From assembly GCA_011317545.1 (NCBI GenBank), contig WUJK01000012.1, forward strand, positions 447,001 to 511,000: 64,000 bases of DNA, read 5' to 3'. The notes below the pieces were generated by a model, which was not told the DNA's origin, did no database searches, and worked only from the letters and a program-made list of their open reading frames with translations. Position 1 is the first letter of the stretch. Each line of letters begins with the position of its first letter. Both the position numbers and the translations under genes were made by a program. Of the stretch, positions 34,086 through 44,978 are shown in pieces. This DNA comes from Coniella vitis (taxonomy: Eukaryota; Ascomycota; Sordariomycetes; Diaporthales; Schizoparmaceae).

Positions 34086-35304
34086 AAACCGCAGAGGGCC
34101 CGAAGGCCGCGGTCCACAGCCCGTGAGTAGCACGACGGACACGTCTGAGTCCACATCATAACCTTCCAAGGTTGTCGACAAGTGTGGGCGAAATGGTGCC
34201 ATTGCCGCAGGTGATAGCCATGGACACCAACAACACCGGGGAGTCATCCGGACGCCTCGGCGCGTAATATCACTGGAACTTGCAGTTTCCCAATCGTATC
34301 TTTGGTCAGAATGCTGCTACTGGGGTACTAAAAGACAGCAATAGCATTCACAGAACGCCACAAATTTGTCACTGTCTAGGATAGGATACGCTGCCGTCCA
34401 GACCAACTGCATGCCCCCCCCCCCCAAATGACGCTTGACCTCTCGAAGACGATGAAAACAAACGCAGTGAATTCCGAATTTGGAGCGTCTGCCGATTTAA
34501 AAAGCAAGACTTGCAAGATTAGAAACGCAGATGACGTGGTTCCAGAGCCACGATGAGGGGGTCTGGATGTTTTACCCAAAAAATGCCCCCAGGTATCAGA
34601 GCTGGATACCTAGGTAGCAACCCTGCACGAGTGAGCACTCACGAGCACGGTCCGACTTTTCGAGCATCTGGTTACATTGGTGATAAGCATCCTGTGAATT
34701 GACAGACGGCGGTTCGAGACCGTCTGATAGCGGGGGAACAGCTGATGGACTTTCTTTTCGCCTTCAGTCGGCCAATCCGTCAAAACCACGAAGGCCTGTC
34801 CTCGACACCGCTTGGAGGGGAACACTCGTATCGGAGACCATGTTCTTATCTTGTGATTCCTTGCAGTTGCTTTCAGTGTTGGTGAAAACAAGGAAGTATG
34901 CACCTGATAACTCAGCTGTGCAGGCTCTCTGCACTCGGTGAAGAATGGCCAGACGCCTCAAAGTCGTGAGACGCTTCCATTATCTGAGACGAATGAGTGG
35001 CTGCATGTATTCTTACCGGACCCTTGTTTCCAGTGGTTAGCGCGCGAATTAATCCTCTTTGAAAGCAGACGTAGATGGGATAGGAGGCTTCATGTCGAGA
35101 TACCGTGATGCTACTGCATGGTTTGGCTGGGCAGACGGAATGTAGTGATCAGAGTCCATGGCATCCCTCCTCTTGGAACTCGTGATTTGGAATGAGAATA
35201 TTTCCAACCACAACAAGACACGAATTACCACGTGACTACTGGTGATGTTCTAGCTGAGTCAACCGTTCAACCCCTAATCTCCCAAGAAAAGGGAAAAGGG
35301 CAGA

Positions 35305-37345
35305 CTATTCTCGGGACCTCCGCTTGGCCTGATCGACGAGATGCGGCAAGGCATTAGACAAGATACCCAAGCAACGCAAGATCCGATGCGCGTCTCTGAA
35401 TGAAACATACGTCCCCAGAAAGCTTTTGCGGCCGCCATACTTGATCTCTTTCCGCACGTCGCCCAGCGTTTTCAGCGCGTGGCTTAGCTTGTGCCTCAGA
35501 TCGTAGATTTTCAACACCTGCGTAACGTTGATCAACTTTTGATCCGCCATATACATGACCTCCTTGTCTTTATAGTTCAAAGTCCAGATCTCGCCGGCCA
35601 CCTGCGGTGTCGGGACGTCTCTGAAGCTGGGAATCGCCTCCTCCTCAGTCCACATCATATTGAACTGCGTTGATGGATCCCGGTCGGGAGTGCTTCCTTG
35701 AGTTACCAGAGCGTCTCTGGGCGATTCGGGTCGATCGTGTATTTCTGTCAATGTGGGATCCCGAACCTGCAGCTCGCTACCTCCCCAGGCCTGCGTCGAC
35801 GGCATGCCTTCAGAAGAAGTCACAGGAGCGGTGTCATCCGCTTTTGACAGGACCCGGCGATTGAATAGATATGACGGCGGATTCCCATCTGCGTTCCCCA
35901 GCGGGCTTGTGTGAATAGGGCCTAGGTCCGAGGTTATGAAGGGGTGCTGAAGACTTTGGGCGGCTGTCGCACGTAGATGTGGCTGGATCTGTAACAGTGA
36001 ATCAAGGAATTCATGCGCAACGGCTGATTTTGAGGATACTGTTTGGAGCCGCTCTTCCAGCCGCAGCGGCCATTGAGTGCGATCATTTCGATCCTTGGGT
36101 AGTCCTGCGATGAGCTCCAAGGCAATCACCCCGACGGCCCACATGTCGACACTGTTTGTGTAGGAAGTTTGGCCTACTTCAGGGGCCATGTAGGTTTGGG
36201 AGCCACAGAATGTCTCAAGGGATCCAGGTTTGGCCGTTGCTAACCCAAAGTCGGTCAGCTTGATGTGTAGCGGGCTTCGGTGCTGCACGAGAATATTGGC
36301 AGGTTTCAGATCACGATGCGTGATGTCGCGGCTGTGTAGGTAGTTGATGCCGCAAAGGAGTTGATGAACGAGCCTCTGCGTCTCTTGAAGACTGAAGCTC
36401 ATGATTGCGTGTGAGCTCTCGAGGTTCGGCCCGGAGATGTATCCCATGATCAACATCTGTTGTCGTGATGAGGAGATGAAGCTGATGTATTTGACAATAT
36501 TGTCCTTGGCACACTTGTTAGCAACTACATCTTGTGTACTGTGGAAGGACGCTCACGTGGGAGAGAGATTGCAGGATAGCTGCCTCTTTGCTCGAATTCG
36601 ATTGCTTGGAAGTTTTGAAGATTTTTGCCGCAACGATGTCGCCTGTCTTAAGGTCGAGGGCGGAATAGACCGTCCCAAATGAGCCTCGACCGATCTCGCG
36701 TCGGAGATAGTACCTCTTGGAGGAAGCCTGCGAGCTGCCATCTCGACTCTGCATCTGAAGTTCGCCGAGGCTGGGTACGGGGGCAGCTCGGCGGAGCTGT
36801 TCGCAGAAATCGGCCCAGTAGCGCTGATGCAGGCGGTCTTGTTCCGGGGTTTCAGGCTTAGGCACTTCAATGTCAATTTTGAAGTCGGAAAGCACGATAG
36901 TAACGGAGTCTCCTGGGACAAGTGCGCGCTGAGATTTGAGGTTTTTGCGACCTAACAGCTTTGAAGTGAGATTGATCCCATGTCTAGTCAGGTTTCGGAT
37001 CAGAACGGCATGGTTTTCGGGCACAAAAGCTACCACGAAGAGCTGCGGTTTCGGAGACTGCGATCCTTTAACAACGACATCACAGACAGCTGCATCTTCG
37101 CCGAACACAAAGCCACGACTGCTGTCTTTCATCACGCCAAAGTGATCTACCGTGAATCGCAGGTATGTTTCCCTGATCTCGGTGGCTGATGAGTGGCTAG
37201 ATTGGATGTCAGTATCGGCAAAGCTGTCTTGCTCGAAATTCTGAACTTCCTCGCGAACAAGGAAGGGAGAATTGACGGCAAGCAGGGGAAAGTCGCCGTT
37301 TGTCTTGACTGTGAAGAGGGTTTTGGCCTTTTCGTGGAGCGACAT
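35305..37345 (-). CDS. FHA-protein kinase with C-terminal KilA-N/APSES-like domain
   Basis: Exons 37345-36557 and 36504-35305 (52-nt intron with GCTAAC) give 662 residues. ATG 37345 is used; the frame extends upstream only to a TTG. Residues about 60-160 resemble an FHA domain, with FVFGEDAAVCDVVV, NLTRHGINL and LVPGDSVTIV. The usual GR is replaced by GE, so phosphopeptide binding may be weakened. The kinase domain begins at 212 (YYLRREIGRGSFGTVYSALD), with Lys241 in VAAK, HRDLKPAN (Asp328), DFG (348-350) and APE (370-372), so it looks catalytically competent and CAMK/Chk2-like. Residues 567-662 resemble a KilA-N/APSES DNA-binding fold: INVTQVLK, YGGRKSFLGTYVSFRDA and a closing helix pair. 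Splicing joins LQSLSH to DNIVKYISFI, a normal subdomain III-IV sequence. A DNA-bound or nuclear kinase is inferred. Confidence 0.85.
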
Positions 37346-37773
37346 CTTGATGCTGTGCTGTCGGGGCAAAATAGTATGTAGTGATTACGTAAACTAATAT
37401 GAAGAGCGAGGCCGTCGTGCCAAAACGCTGCTGCACAAGACCGGGCATTGGAGTCTTACATACATTTAATACCTGAAGAGGTACTTATCTCGGAATAAAG
37501 AAAGTACACAGTAAGCGCTGCCACGTCTTCGCTTGGACGCACCTTCCAATTTGTCCATGTATGTACTATAGTAGGTTTTATGTACATGTACGTGGGCCGG
37601 GGTCTTGAAGCACGTGCCGCTGCACCACCCTCTACAGGCCATAGCTGCTGGCCCTTCAGGCTATATCCAATTACAACTTTGACCTTGCCAGGTATCCAGT
37701 CTCACCTGTCTGTATGCTCTTATGCATCTTTAACCTCCAACTCCCACCTCTATTCTCCATCTAAGCCCTCGCC
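37346..37773. promoter_or_regulatory. Shared divergent promoter of the kinase and the small charged protein
   Basis: About 430 bp separate the two start codons. ATGTATGTA-type repeats occur near 37553-37590. No specific factor site was identified. Confidence 0.4.
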
Positions 37774-38481
37774 ATGACCAAAAAGACAGCGCTTACGGAG
37801 TCCAACTTGTACCAGTTGACACAGCTTACTGACCAGGGTAGGCAACCAGACTCGATCTTCACACCGACTGCGTCCTGTGAGCGGTCCTACCACAGTGAAG
37901 ACCAACCTCTTGAAGAGCAAATAGAGGAGTGTAAACGCAGGTTACGTATCTCTATGGAGACGTTGCTGAGATTGGAACCGGAAGGCCGCGACATGCTTGA
38001 CAAGGACCATTTGGAACTCGACCGGCAAAACCGCGTCTGCTTCAAAAAGGGGAGCGATCAAGTTTACTTGGCGGGCCATTTAGAGTTTTGGAAGACCAAA
38101 GTAGACAATTTCCAGTCCTACATTCTCAGTGTTCAAATCAAGAAGCGCGAATCCCTTTCTTGCTTCGAGAGCTCGACAAACAACGATGAGTCCGAACAAC
38201 GCAAGCGATGGCCCAAAAGGAGAGAGGGCATTGAGCAATGGGTCCACAATATAGGTATGAGCTTTTCGCAGAGCAGACCAGATCAGATAATTCTTTCGCT
38301 CCTAAATACCAGAACTGATATCCACACAGGTCAAGTGAACAATTCCAAGCGACGGACGACCGGCCGATCGCGTGGTAGCGTTCGCAGGAGCCGGCGTCTC
38401 GCAGGCCTGTCTCCAGAATTCACAGGCGTGGCTCCTACCCGGAGACGTCGAGCTAGAGCTCTAGATCCACTAGCCACCTGA
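37774..38481 (+). CDS. Small charged hypothetical protein with basic C-terminus
   Basis: ATG 37774 (GCCATGACC) opens a frame of 235 codons. A likely intron at 38255-38329 (GTATGA...CACACAG) is exactly 75 nt and in frame, so the protein is 210 residues if spliced and 235 if not. The middle is a probable coiled coil (EEQIEECKRRLRISMETLLRL), then LELDRQNRVCFKKGSDQVYL. The C-terminus is strongly basic (KRRTTGRSRGSVRRSRRLAG), like a nuclear-localisation or nucleic-acid-binding tail. I do not recognise a named family. It is divergent from the FHA-kinase-KilA-N gene, and a functional link is possible but unproven. Confidence 0.6.
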   Translation: MTKKTALTESNLYQLTQLTDQGRQPDSIFTPTASCERSYHSEDQPLEEQIEECKRRLRISMETLLRLEPEGRDMLDKDHLELDRQNRVCFKKGSDQVYLAGHLEFWKTKVDNFQSYILSVQIKKRESLSCFESSTNNDESEQRKRWPKRREGIEQWVHNIGMSFSQSRPDQIILSLLNTRTDIHTGQVNNSKRRTTGRSRGSVRRSRRLAGLSPEFTGVAPTRRRRARALDPLAT

Positions 38482-41400
38482 TAAGCCCGGGGTGGGTGGT
38501 ACAGATTCACGCGCGATTCACGCTTGAAGTGTGGGGGGCGGCTTGTTAGGCGGCACAGCCCAAACCCCATGCTATTGCGTAAGGATTGCTTTCACTCCAG
38601 CAATCGATTCCAAGCAGTACTGAGGTACATGGTGCACTCTCGATTTCATACGGGGAATAAGGTATATATGCTCTTTGGCCACTCTCCAACAGACTCAATG
38701 TGGACTAACGGGTGCAGAATGCTCTTCGTAATTTTACAGATCACGGCCTCTGCATATCAGGAAATGATATATTGGGTCAACGGAGGTGCACTTCTATGCT
38801 TCTGCATTTTGGACAATACTCCCTGGCTTTTTCATCTTCCTAGACATGTTTACCCCACTTGCAGAGTCCAGTGTGTTAGAGAACTATGCAGGAGGTTGAA
38901 TGGCACCGCAGTCTATATAAATACTCTATTATCTATTGCTTGTATATATTACTGGAAGTTGGGCAGCGCAAGATGTTTGGAGTGTTTATGAGAGAAATAT
39001 TTCGGGGTTTTGAGTCATATTTTACTATGAGTCTGGTAAGAAACCTACGTTTTCTTCCCCCCAAAAAACTACTTACTATATGCATGCATTGGTTATATCT
39101 TTAGACCAGCAATCTTGGATAACTCAAGTGGTTTCATGAAACTCTGCTAGTAAATATCTATACAGCACATCATGGATTGTGGTCACCTACTGCATAGGGA
39201 ACTTTGAGCCTTATCCCGATTCTCATTCATTGTCTATTGCTGCAGTCTCAGCCGTTCTTCTTACAAAACACGCTTCTTGGGGCTGAGGCATGTTTACTTG
39301 ATGGATGGAATCTGGCGAGGTGTCGTTGGTTTCTCCGTACAGTCTTCGAGCATTGGCTTCCCGAAACGTTCTCATTTTTATTCCCTTTTAGTTTAAAGCC
39401 AACTTAAAGAATGATGGATGAAACGATTCTAGTCGCCTTTTATTTTATTTTCGTATCGTCGCTTTGGCTCAAGAATGCTACTCCTCACGCTCCCTCCATT
39501 GAGCGAGATCTCCTGCGAGATAGTTCAGTCGGGGCAAGTTGATGACACAATAATGCGTTCACACAGGCACCAGTATCTGGTATACTCGCTGGCGAATATT
39601 GCCTGCTCCAGCAGTTCTTCCATTCAAGTCATTGTGATAACCGTTGTCTGTCCGTCTAACCAAAACCGATTCATGAAGTTCGTTGAAGTAAGTAATGAGG
39701 GTTTTGAATGCGTCTTCTTCTGAAGTGCTCGCTACCACGAGACTGGTAGGACAGAGGGAGTTTGGAATTTTCCGCTATGCTTACATGTGCATTTTCGTCG
39801 TGATAGATGACTGCATCCTTTGGCTGCAAGCAAAAGGATATGGTGAAAAGAAACCCGCTTTAAAGGCTGACGCGGAATGCGACCGGCGTGCTTCCAGAGA
39901 ACGCGAAGTAAGAGGGCCGCTGTCTTCACGAAGCTCTGCTCAAGTAAGAGGCTCATCTTTGTCGCGTTGTTACTCGTCCACTAAAGACGATAAGTTAGCT
40001 ATAAATTCAAAGAGGAAAAACAATTCAAGATAGGGAATTAGAGGCCGAACCCTCGTAATCTCAAGGACAGAAGTGCTGCCTCTGCATTTTTGGACTCTAT
40101 CGCCGCATTTCGAGTTTTAAACAGCCGCATAAGTCAATCCAGATTTGACCGTCTTATTGAAATTCTTGGCAGAACCTACGAGAGATCAGTTGCCTCATGG
40201 TTTCGAGTCGTCTTCGATGTTTGTTCGCTAATTTATATGGTGGGCATGTTTTTTTTTTTTTTGGGTCCAATCACTGCAAGAGCGGAGATGCCTCTCCGGA
40301 GACCTGGGACCTCGCACTCTATATATAATCTGAGCCATTAGCGACAAAGAACAAGCTACCCATCGTCTCTTAAACTGCTATATTTTTTCACGATTGGTTG
40401 AATCACGAGTGTCACTATTGGAATTATTTATATCGATTGCAGCTGGCATCTGCATGTGAGTGAGTGCAGATGCGACCCCACTGTATGGCAAATGCCAGTG
40501 CTCGCGATCCAGCCCACGTAGCAGCAAGGGACATTGGAGGGTGGAGTCAACCATGACCAGGGTTACAGTTGACCTTTGGCCCCTTGGGAATGCCTAGAAG
40601 AGAAGCGCCTGAGATGTACAAGGCTCACTATGTAGGACAACGTCTACGAGTGGATACGCATGGCCTACGGCATATGCATGTAATAGTATCGAGCTGGCAA
40701 GTTTTAGATTTAGTCTTTTGGGTTTAGACGCGTCGAGTCCAGACTGTTCTTTACATTGGATTCTTGTTAGTCGGATTCAACGCCGTCCGTGGTTTGCTAT
40801 GCATGGCCTGCTGGCTGCTGGGTGCTGGCTGCTGGGCTTCTATCAGATTGCCAGATGTTGCGTTTCATCCCCCCTTTTTTTACCCCTTCAAGATAAGCCA
40901 GCGCTCTGTGCTTTGACTACCAAACCGGGAAATGCCAAGCAACGGTCGACAAAGCACTGTCAATTTGTGCTGTCATGTACAAGTCACAGAGCGCTATCAT
41001 CAGCGCCCAAACAGCCTGTACAAGTAGGAGGACAGATCGGTATAACCGAGTAATCCTAAAGCCCTCATTTCCGTGCCGACAGAGACACCGCCACAGAACC
41101 ACAGCTATAAACTGTACAAAGCAACCCCCAGTCGTCCCATGTCTACCCTGGCTCAAAGGGGTTTGAGATGTCCATTGCTTCGATCGAGTGGGCCGGGGTT
41201 CCATCCGTGGTAAGGTGTGGAAACGGCGTGGAAGAAATCAAACTTTCGATGTTTGCTTTCTACTCGCATTGGACGGACGCTGGCCCCCCCCTGAAGCGCT
41301 GATAACGTTAAAGAGGGCTGAGAGGCCAACCAGCAGCATATTGGGGGCCCTGTCAAATCCTCTTTGTGCTTCTGGGACTTGGCACAGCAATGAAGATCCA

Positions 41401-41577
41401 TCTTGATGGACTGGTTACCGCCACGCTCTCGATTTCCAGAAACCAATGACCTCCGTCTTGTTCTTCTTGCCCAGATCCCCAACTTTTATTCTTGCCTGAC
41501 CCCTCCAATATGCAAGCAGCACAATAACACGAAAGGTCCAGTGGTGTGGACTCACCACCCCCAAGAACGCGAACACC
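38482..41577. other. Gene-poor, partly AT-rich region
   Basis: There are 3.1 kb without a secure gene. Frames up to 155 codons (38524-38991) have no domain. The part from 38.9 to 40.4 kb is AT-richer and contains the second copy of the poly-T-linked repeat. The last 300 bp before 41578 are probably TRK promoter and leader. Confidence 0.45.
40214..40363. repeat. Dispersed repeat copy B with poly-T run
   Basis: This is the partner of 31475-31579. The same block order occurs: TCGATGTTTGTT, ATTTATATGG, a T run (14 nt at 40249-40262), GGGTCCAATCACTG and AACAAGCTACCCAT. About 80 extra bases lie between the last two blocks. Confidence 0.45.
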
Positions 41578-44482
41578 ATGGAGTCACGAACAGTAACGGG
41601 TCTCAAGACCCAATACTACAGTCTCCAGGACAGGCTGGCAGACTGGGGCTCCTCCATACGGCCCTACCTGCCGCCCGTCAACTTCATCACCATGCACCAC
41701 GCCTACTTCATCCTCGTCGGCCTGCTCTTCACCGTCATCTTCTGGGCCGCCTCGCACCCGAGCCGCAGTGTGGGCTTCATGGACAGCCTCTTTCTCGTCG
41801 AGTCGGCCTTCACGTCCTCGGGTCTCAATACAGTCAATCTAAGCCAGCTCACGGTGGGCCAGCAGGTTATTCTCGCCCTCATGATGGTCCTCGGCAGCCC
41901 GGTCCTCATCTCGCTCTTCACCATCTGGTTCCGCACGCACATCTTTGAAAAGCGCTTTGAGGATATCGTCGAGATGGAACGCAACAGAAGGTTTCAGACG
42001 ACGGGGGCCATCATGGGCATGACGGGGTCCATGTTTGGTGCGCCCGTCATGTCGGCGTTTGGAAAGAGCAGAGGGCGAGACCGGTTGCGAGGCCCTCTTG
42101 TTGCTGCTGCTGCTGCTGCTGCTCCTCCTCTTTCTCCTCTTTCTCCTCTTGCTTCTTCTGGTGCTCCTCTACCTCGTGCCAATACTCTTATCCACACGCA
42201 GCGTGCGGAAGAAGATGCCCTGCAGCTTGGTGTGACGCGAGAAAAGCCACCTGCTGCTGCTGCTGCTGCTACCACTACTACTGTTGACCAAACTGACCAG
42301 CAAGACAACGCCAACAATAATACGAAGAATAACACTAACGACCAACTCGAATCGATCCAAGAATCAAAGCTCCTCACCGTCGACGATCCACACAACGCCT
42401 ACCGCCCGCAGAGCGCCTATTCACACGGCACCACCCGCCGCCGTCCCATGAGCCGCAACAGCGGCCGTCCAGGAACAGGCGGCGGCGGCGGCGGCGGAGG
42501 CGCAGGACCCCTTGGCCCCAACGACTTTGACTTCAGGACCTTTATCCGGGCCAAAAAGAAATCCATCGGCCGCAATGGCCAATTCTTTGACCTCACCGAC
42601 GAAGAGCGCGAGTACCTCGGCGGAGTCGAGTACCGCTCCCTGCGCATCCTCTTCGCCATTGTCGCCTTCTACTTTGTCGTCTTCCAGGTCCTCGGCTGCT
42701 TTGCCCTGGGCGCGTGGATGGCCAGCAACAGCGCCGCGCGCGCTGCCGCAGGCCTCAACGAGCAGAACCCGTGGTGGACGGGCGTCTTCCTCGCGGTCTC
42801 GTCCTTTAACAATGCCGGTATGACCTTGCTGGATGCGGGCATTGCGGCGTACGCCAACGATGCGTTCGTGCTGACGATTGTGACGGTCCTTGCGCTCGCG
42901 GGCAACTACGCCTTTGCTGCGTTTCTGCGGGCGGCCGTCTTCCTCACAAGCTGCGTGCTCCAGTATGCGACCAAGGCGGACGAGTACACGGCGTGGAAGG
43001 AGGCGTTTGAGTTCATCCTCAAGTACCCGCGCCGGCTGTACATGATGATGTTCCCTGCCAGAGCGAACTGGATCTTTGTTGCCATCTGCAGCTCGTTGGG
43101 CGTCGTGAACTGGATCGCGATCTTGGTGCTGAATATTGGCAACTCGGTGCTGGATGCGTTTCCGGTGGGCCAGAGGGTGGGCTTGTCGCTTTTCCAGAGC
43201 TTGAGTAAGTGCCGGGGGGGGGGGGCCGTGTATGCCTGCCAGCCAGTCTTTCTGTGCAAGACAAAAAAAGGCCAAGTATTGATAGTGAATACTGACTGAC
43301 CTTGGAGGTGTTGCCAGCGATTCCATCCGGAGGGTACACTGTCGTCTCAGCCTCGGGGCTGTACTTTGACGTCCTCGTTCTCTGGGTGATTATGATGTAT
43401 GTCTCTGCGTATCCAGAGATTATCGTCATGCGGAACTCCAATGTACGTTTTGATTTTGCCCGTGTCTTTGTAAGACGAGTAGTCAACACTATATGCACCC
43501 AACCACCACAAACTCATTCACTCACTCACTCACTCACTCACTCTCACTCTCACTCACTCACTCACTCACTCACTCACTCACTCACTCACTCACTCACTCA
43601 CTCACACAAACCAACACCCAGGTCTACGAAGAACGCTCTCTCGGCATATATGTGAGCAAAGAAGACGACCCAGACTCGTCCGACTCGGACCAGACCTCGC
43701 TCGAGCAGCTCCTCTGCTCGCCCAGGAGCGGCGACCTCGACTTCGACTCGCGCCGCGCCTCACTGACGCTCTCACGGCCCCTCTCCCTCTCCGAAGTCTC
43801 CCAAGCCGCCACGCACCTGTCCGCCCGCTCCATCAGGAAGCTCGCCGCCGTCGGCCGCCGCGGCACAGCCTTCCTCGGCAAGCAGATCCAGCGGCGCGTC
43901 AACAACTTCCAAGGGGTGGGTGTGGCGGTGCCCGCGCCGCCGCCGCCCACCACCACCGTCCCCACCCATAACAACCGCCCTCACCTCCGCCGCGCCCAAG
44001 TCATTTCCTTTGACGACGCCGACGACAGGGAGCGCAAGCTTGGTGCCGTGGCAGCAGAGCAAGGCGGACAGGTCAGCCTCGTCACGCAGCACCTCCGCAG
44101 CCAGCTCTCGCACGACATCTGGTGCATTGCGCTCGCGCTGTTTGCCATCACCATTGTCGAGACGCGGCACACGCTGCAGGATCCGCAGACGTACAGCGTC
44201 TTCAACTTTCTCTTTGAGATTGTGTCGGGGTACACGAACATCGGGCTGTCGCTGGGGGTGCCGGATGCGTCGTTTAGTTTTAGCGGCGGGTGGTACACGG
44301 GGAGTAAGTTCATCATGGTGGTCATGATGGTTCGCGGGAGGCATCGTGGGCTGCCTGTTGCTTTGGACCATGCGGTCAAGTTGCCGGGGTGGGATAATGC
44401 CAGGAAGCAGCAGGAGGATGCTGAGATACGGCAGAGTATGAGTAGGAGTCGGGGTGGGTTTGATGATGGCGTCAATGTTTAG
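41578..44482 (+). CDS. TRK-type potassium transporter
   Basis: Exons 41578-43204, 43318-43442 and 43622-44482 give 870 residues. Four membrane-pore-membrane units are visible. The filter regions are SAFTSSGLNT, SSFNNAGMTLL, QSLTIPSGGYTVV (created by splicing) and EIVSGYTNIGLSLG. The C-terminus GRHRGLPVALDHAVKLPGW is the usual end of fungal TRK proteins. Between the first and second units lies the long hydrophilic loop typical of fungal Trk1. Here it is low-complexity: Ala runs from GCT repeats, Thr and Asn runs, and a Gly run. The protein moves K+ into the cell across the plasma membrane. Intron 2 (43443-43621) contains a long TCAC repeat. In the third filter, where Trk1 proteins usually show a Gly followed by Phe, this protein has SGGYT. 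Confidence 0.93.
43513..43606. repeat. (TCAC)n microsatellite inside TRK intron 2
   Basis: About 23 CTCA/TCAC units, with one TCTC interruption near 43542, fill more than half of the 179-nt intron and stop 16 nt before the acceptor. Confidence 0.95.
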
Positions 44483-44651
44483 AAATTTGTTGTTTGCCGA
44501 GTAGCGGGTTCTTGTTTTTCTGTTTTCCGCCAAGTCGAAATTGATATCCTACAAATTGAGAGTACACTCAACTTGAGATTGCAAGTCCAAGCCATGAGGA
44601 CGAACAGTCTATCCGTCCTCAAATCACTACAAGAGGCTCTCTGTTCCCAAC

Positions 44652-44978
44652 AGCTCGTCCTCATCAACCCTTGTCTGATATTCTTCAGCGACTGCAGCTG
44701 CTACGGCTCCGAGATTCAAACGCCCAATATCGACTCACTCGCCTTTAACAATCCCACTCCCACTAGAGAGTCGAATATCCCAGGATCTGCTGGGTTGCTG
44801 GGAGGAGTACAAGAAGGAGGTGGGTGTGGTTGGCCTGGCGGGCCAGTATCCAAGGGCGGTGCAGGGCGACGCCCAGCACATATGCCAAAGACGAGCTAGA
44901 GGATCCGTATGCTTGGATCAAGCATATTGGGCGGCCGGATAGAACGCCCAGTCACTTGGCTGGTCGAATTCCTAGATG
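44652..44978 (+). pseudogene. Remnant of a sulfatase gene
   Basis: Two recognisable pieces remain. At 44685-44750 the plus strand reads FSDCSCYGSEIQTPNIDSLA, the start of the sulfatase family. The metal-binding Asp-Asp that should precede it is lost. At 44781-44978 a sulfatase-like C-terminus follows: DLLGCWEEYKKEVGVVGLAG, then QYPRAVQGDAQ. After an extra base near 44880 the frame shifts, and it continues YAKDELEDPYAWIKHIGRPD and ends at TGA 44978. About 400 or more residues, including the catalytic core, are missing between the pieces. The gene is therefore inactive. It lies 170 bp downstream of the TRK gene. Confidence 0.75.

Larger units (their letters stand above)
31429..35304. other. AT-richer, gene-poor region with two long poly-T runs
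   Basis: This 3.9 kb has no secure gene. Poly-T runs lie at 31510-31539 (30 nt) and 34045-34083 (39 nt). The part from 31.6 to 33.4 kb is AT-richer than gene DNA and has many stop codons. The best frame (32282-32683 plus, 133 codons) has no recognisable domain. The DNA around 31475-31580 resembles DNA at 40212-40365. Between 33.4 and 35.3 kb composition returns to balanced, but I see no gene. Confidence 0.45.

Noticed and set aside
34680..34735. GGTTCGAGACC, resembling a tRNA B box
   Set aside because: The surrounding hairpin has a ten-base loop and there is no matching acceptor or anticodon arm, so it is not a tRNA.
38446..38475. Cluster of restriction-site-like sequence (SacI, XbaI and near-SpeI sites), like a vector polylinker
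   Set aside because: The sequence lies inside and in frame with the Arg-rich C-terminus of the gene and matches no vector beyond short words. Coincidence is likelier than contamination.
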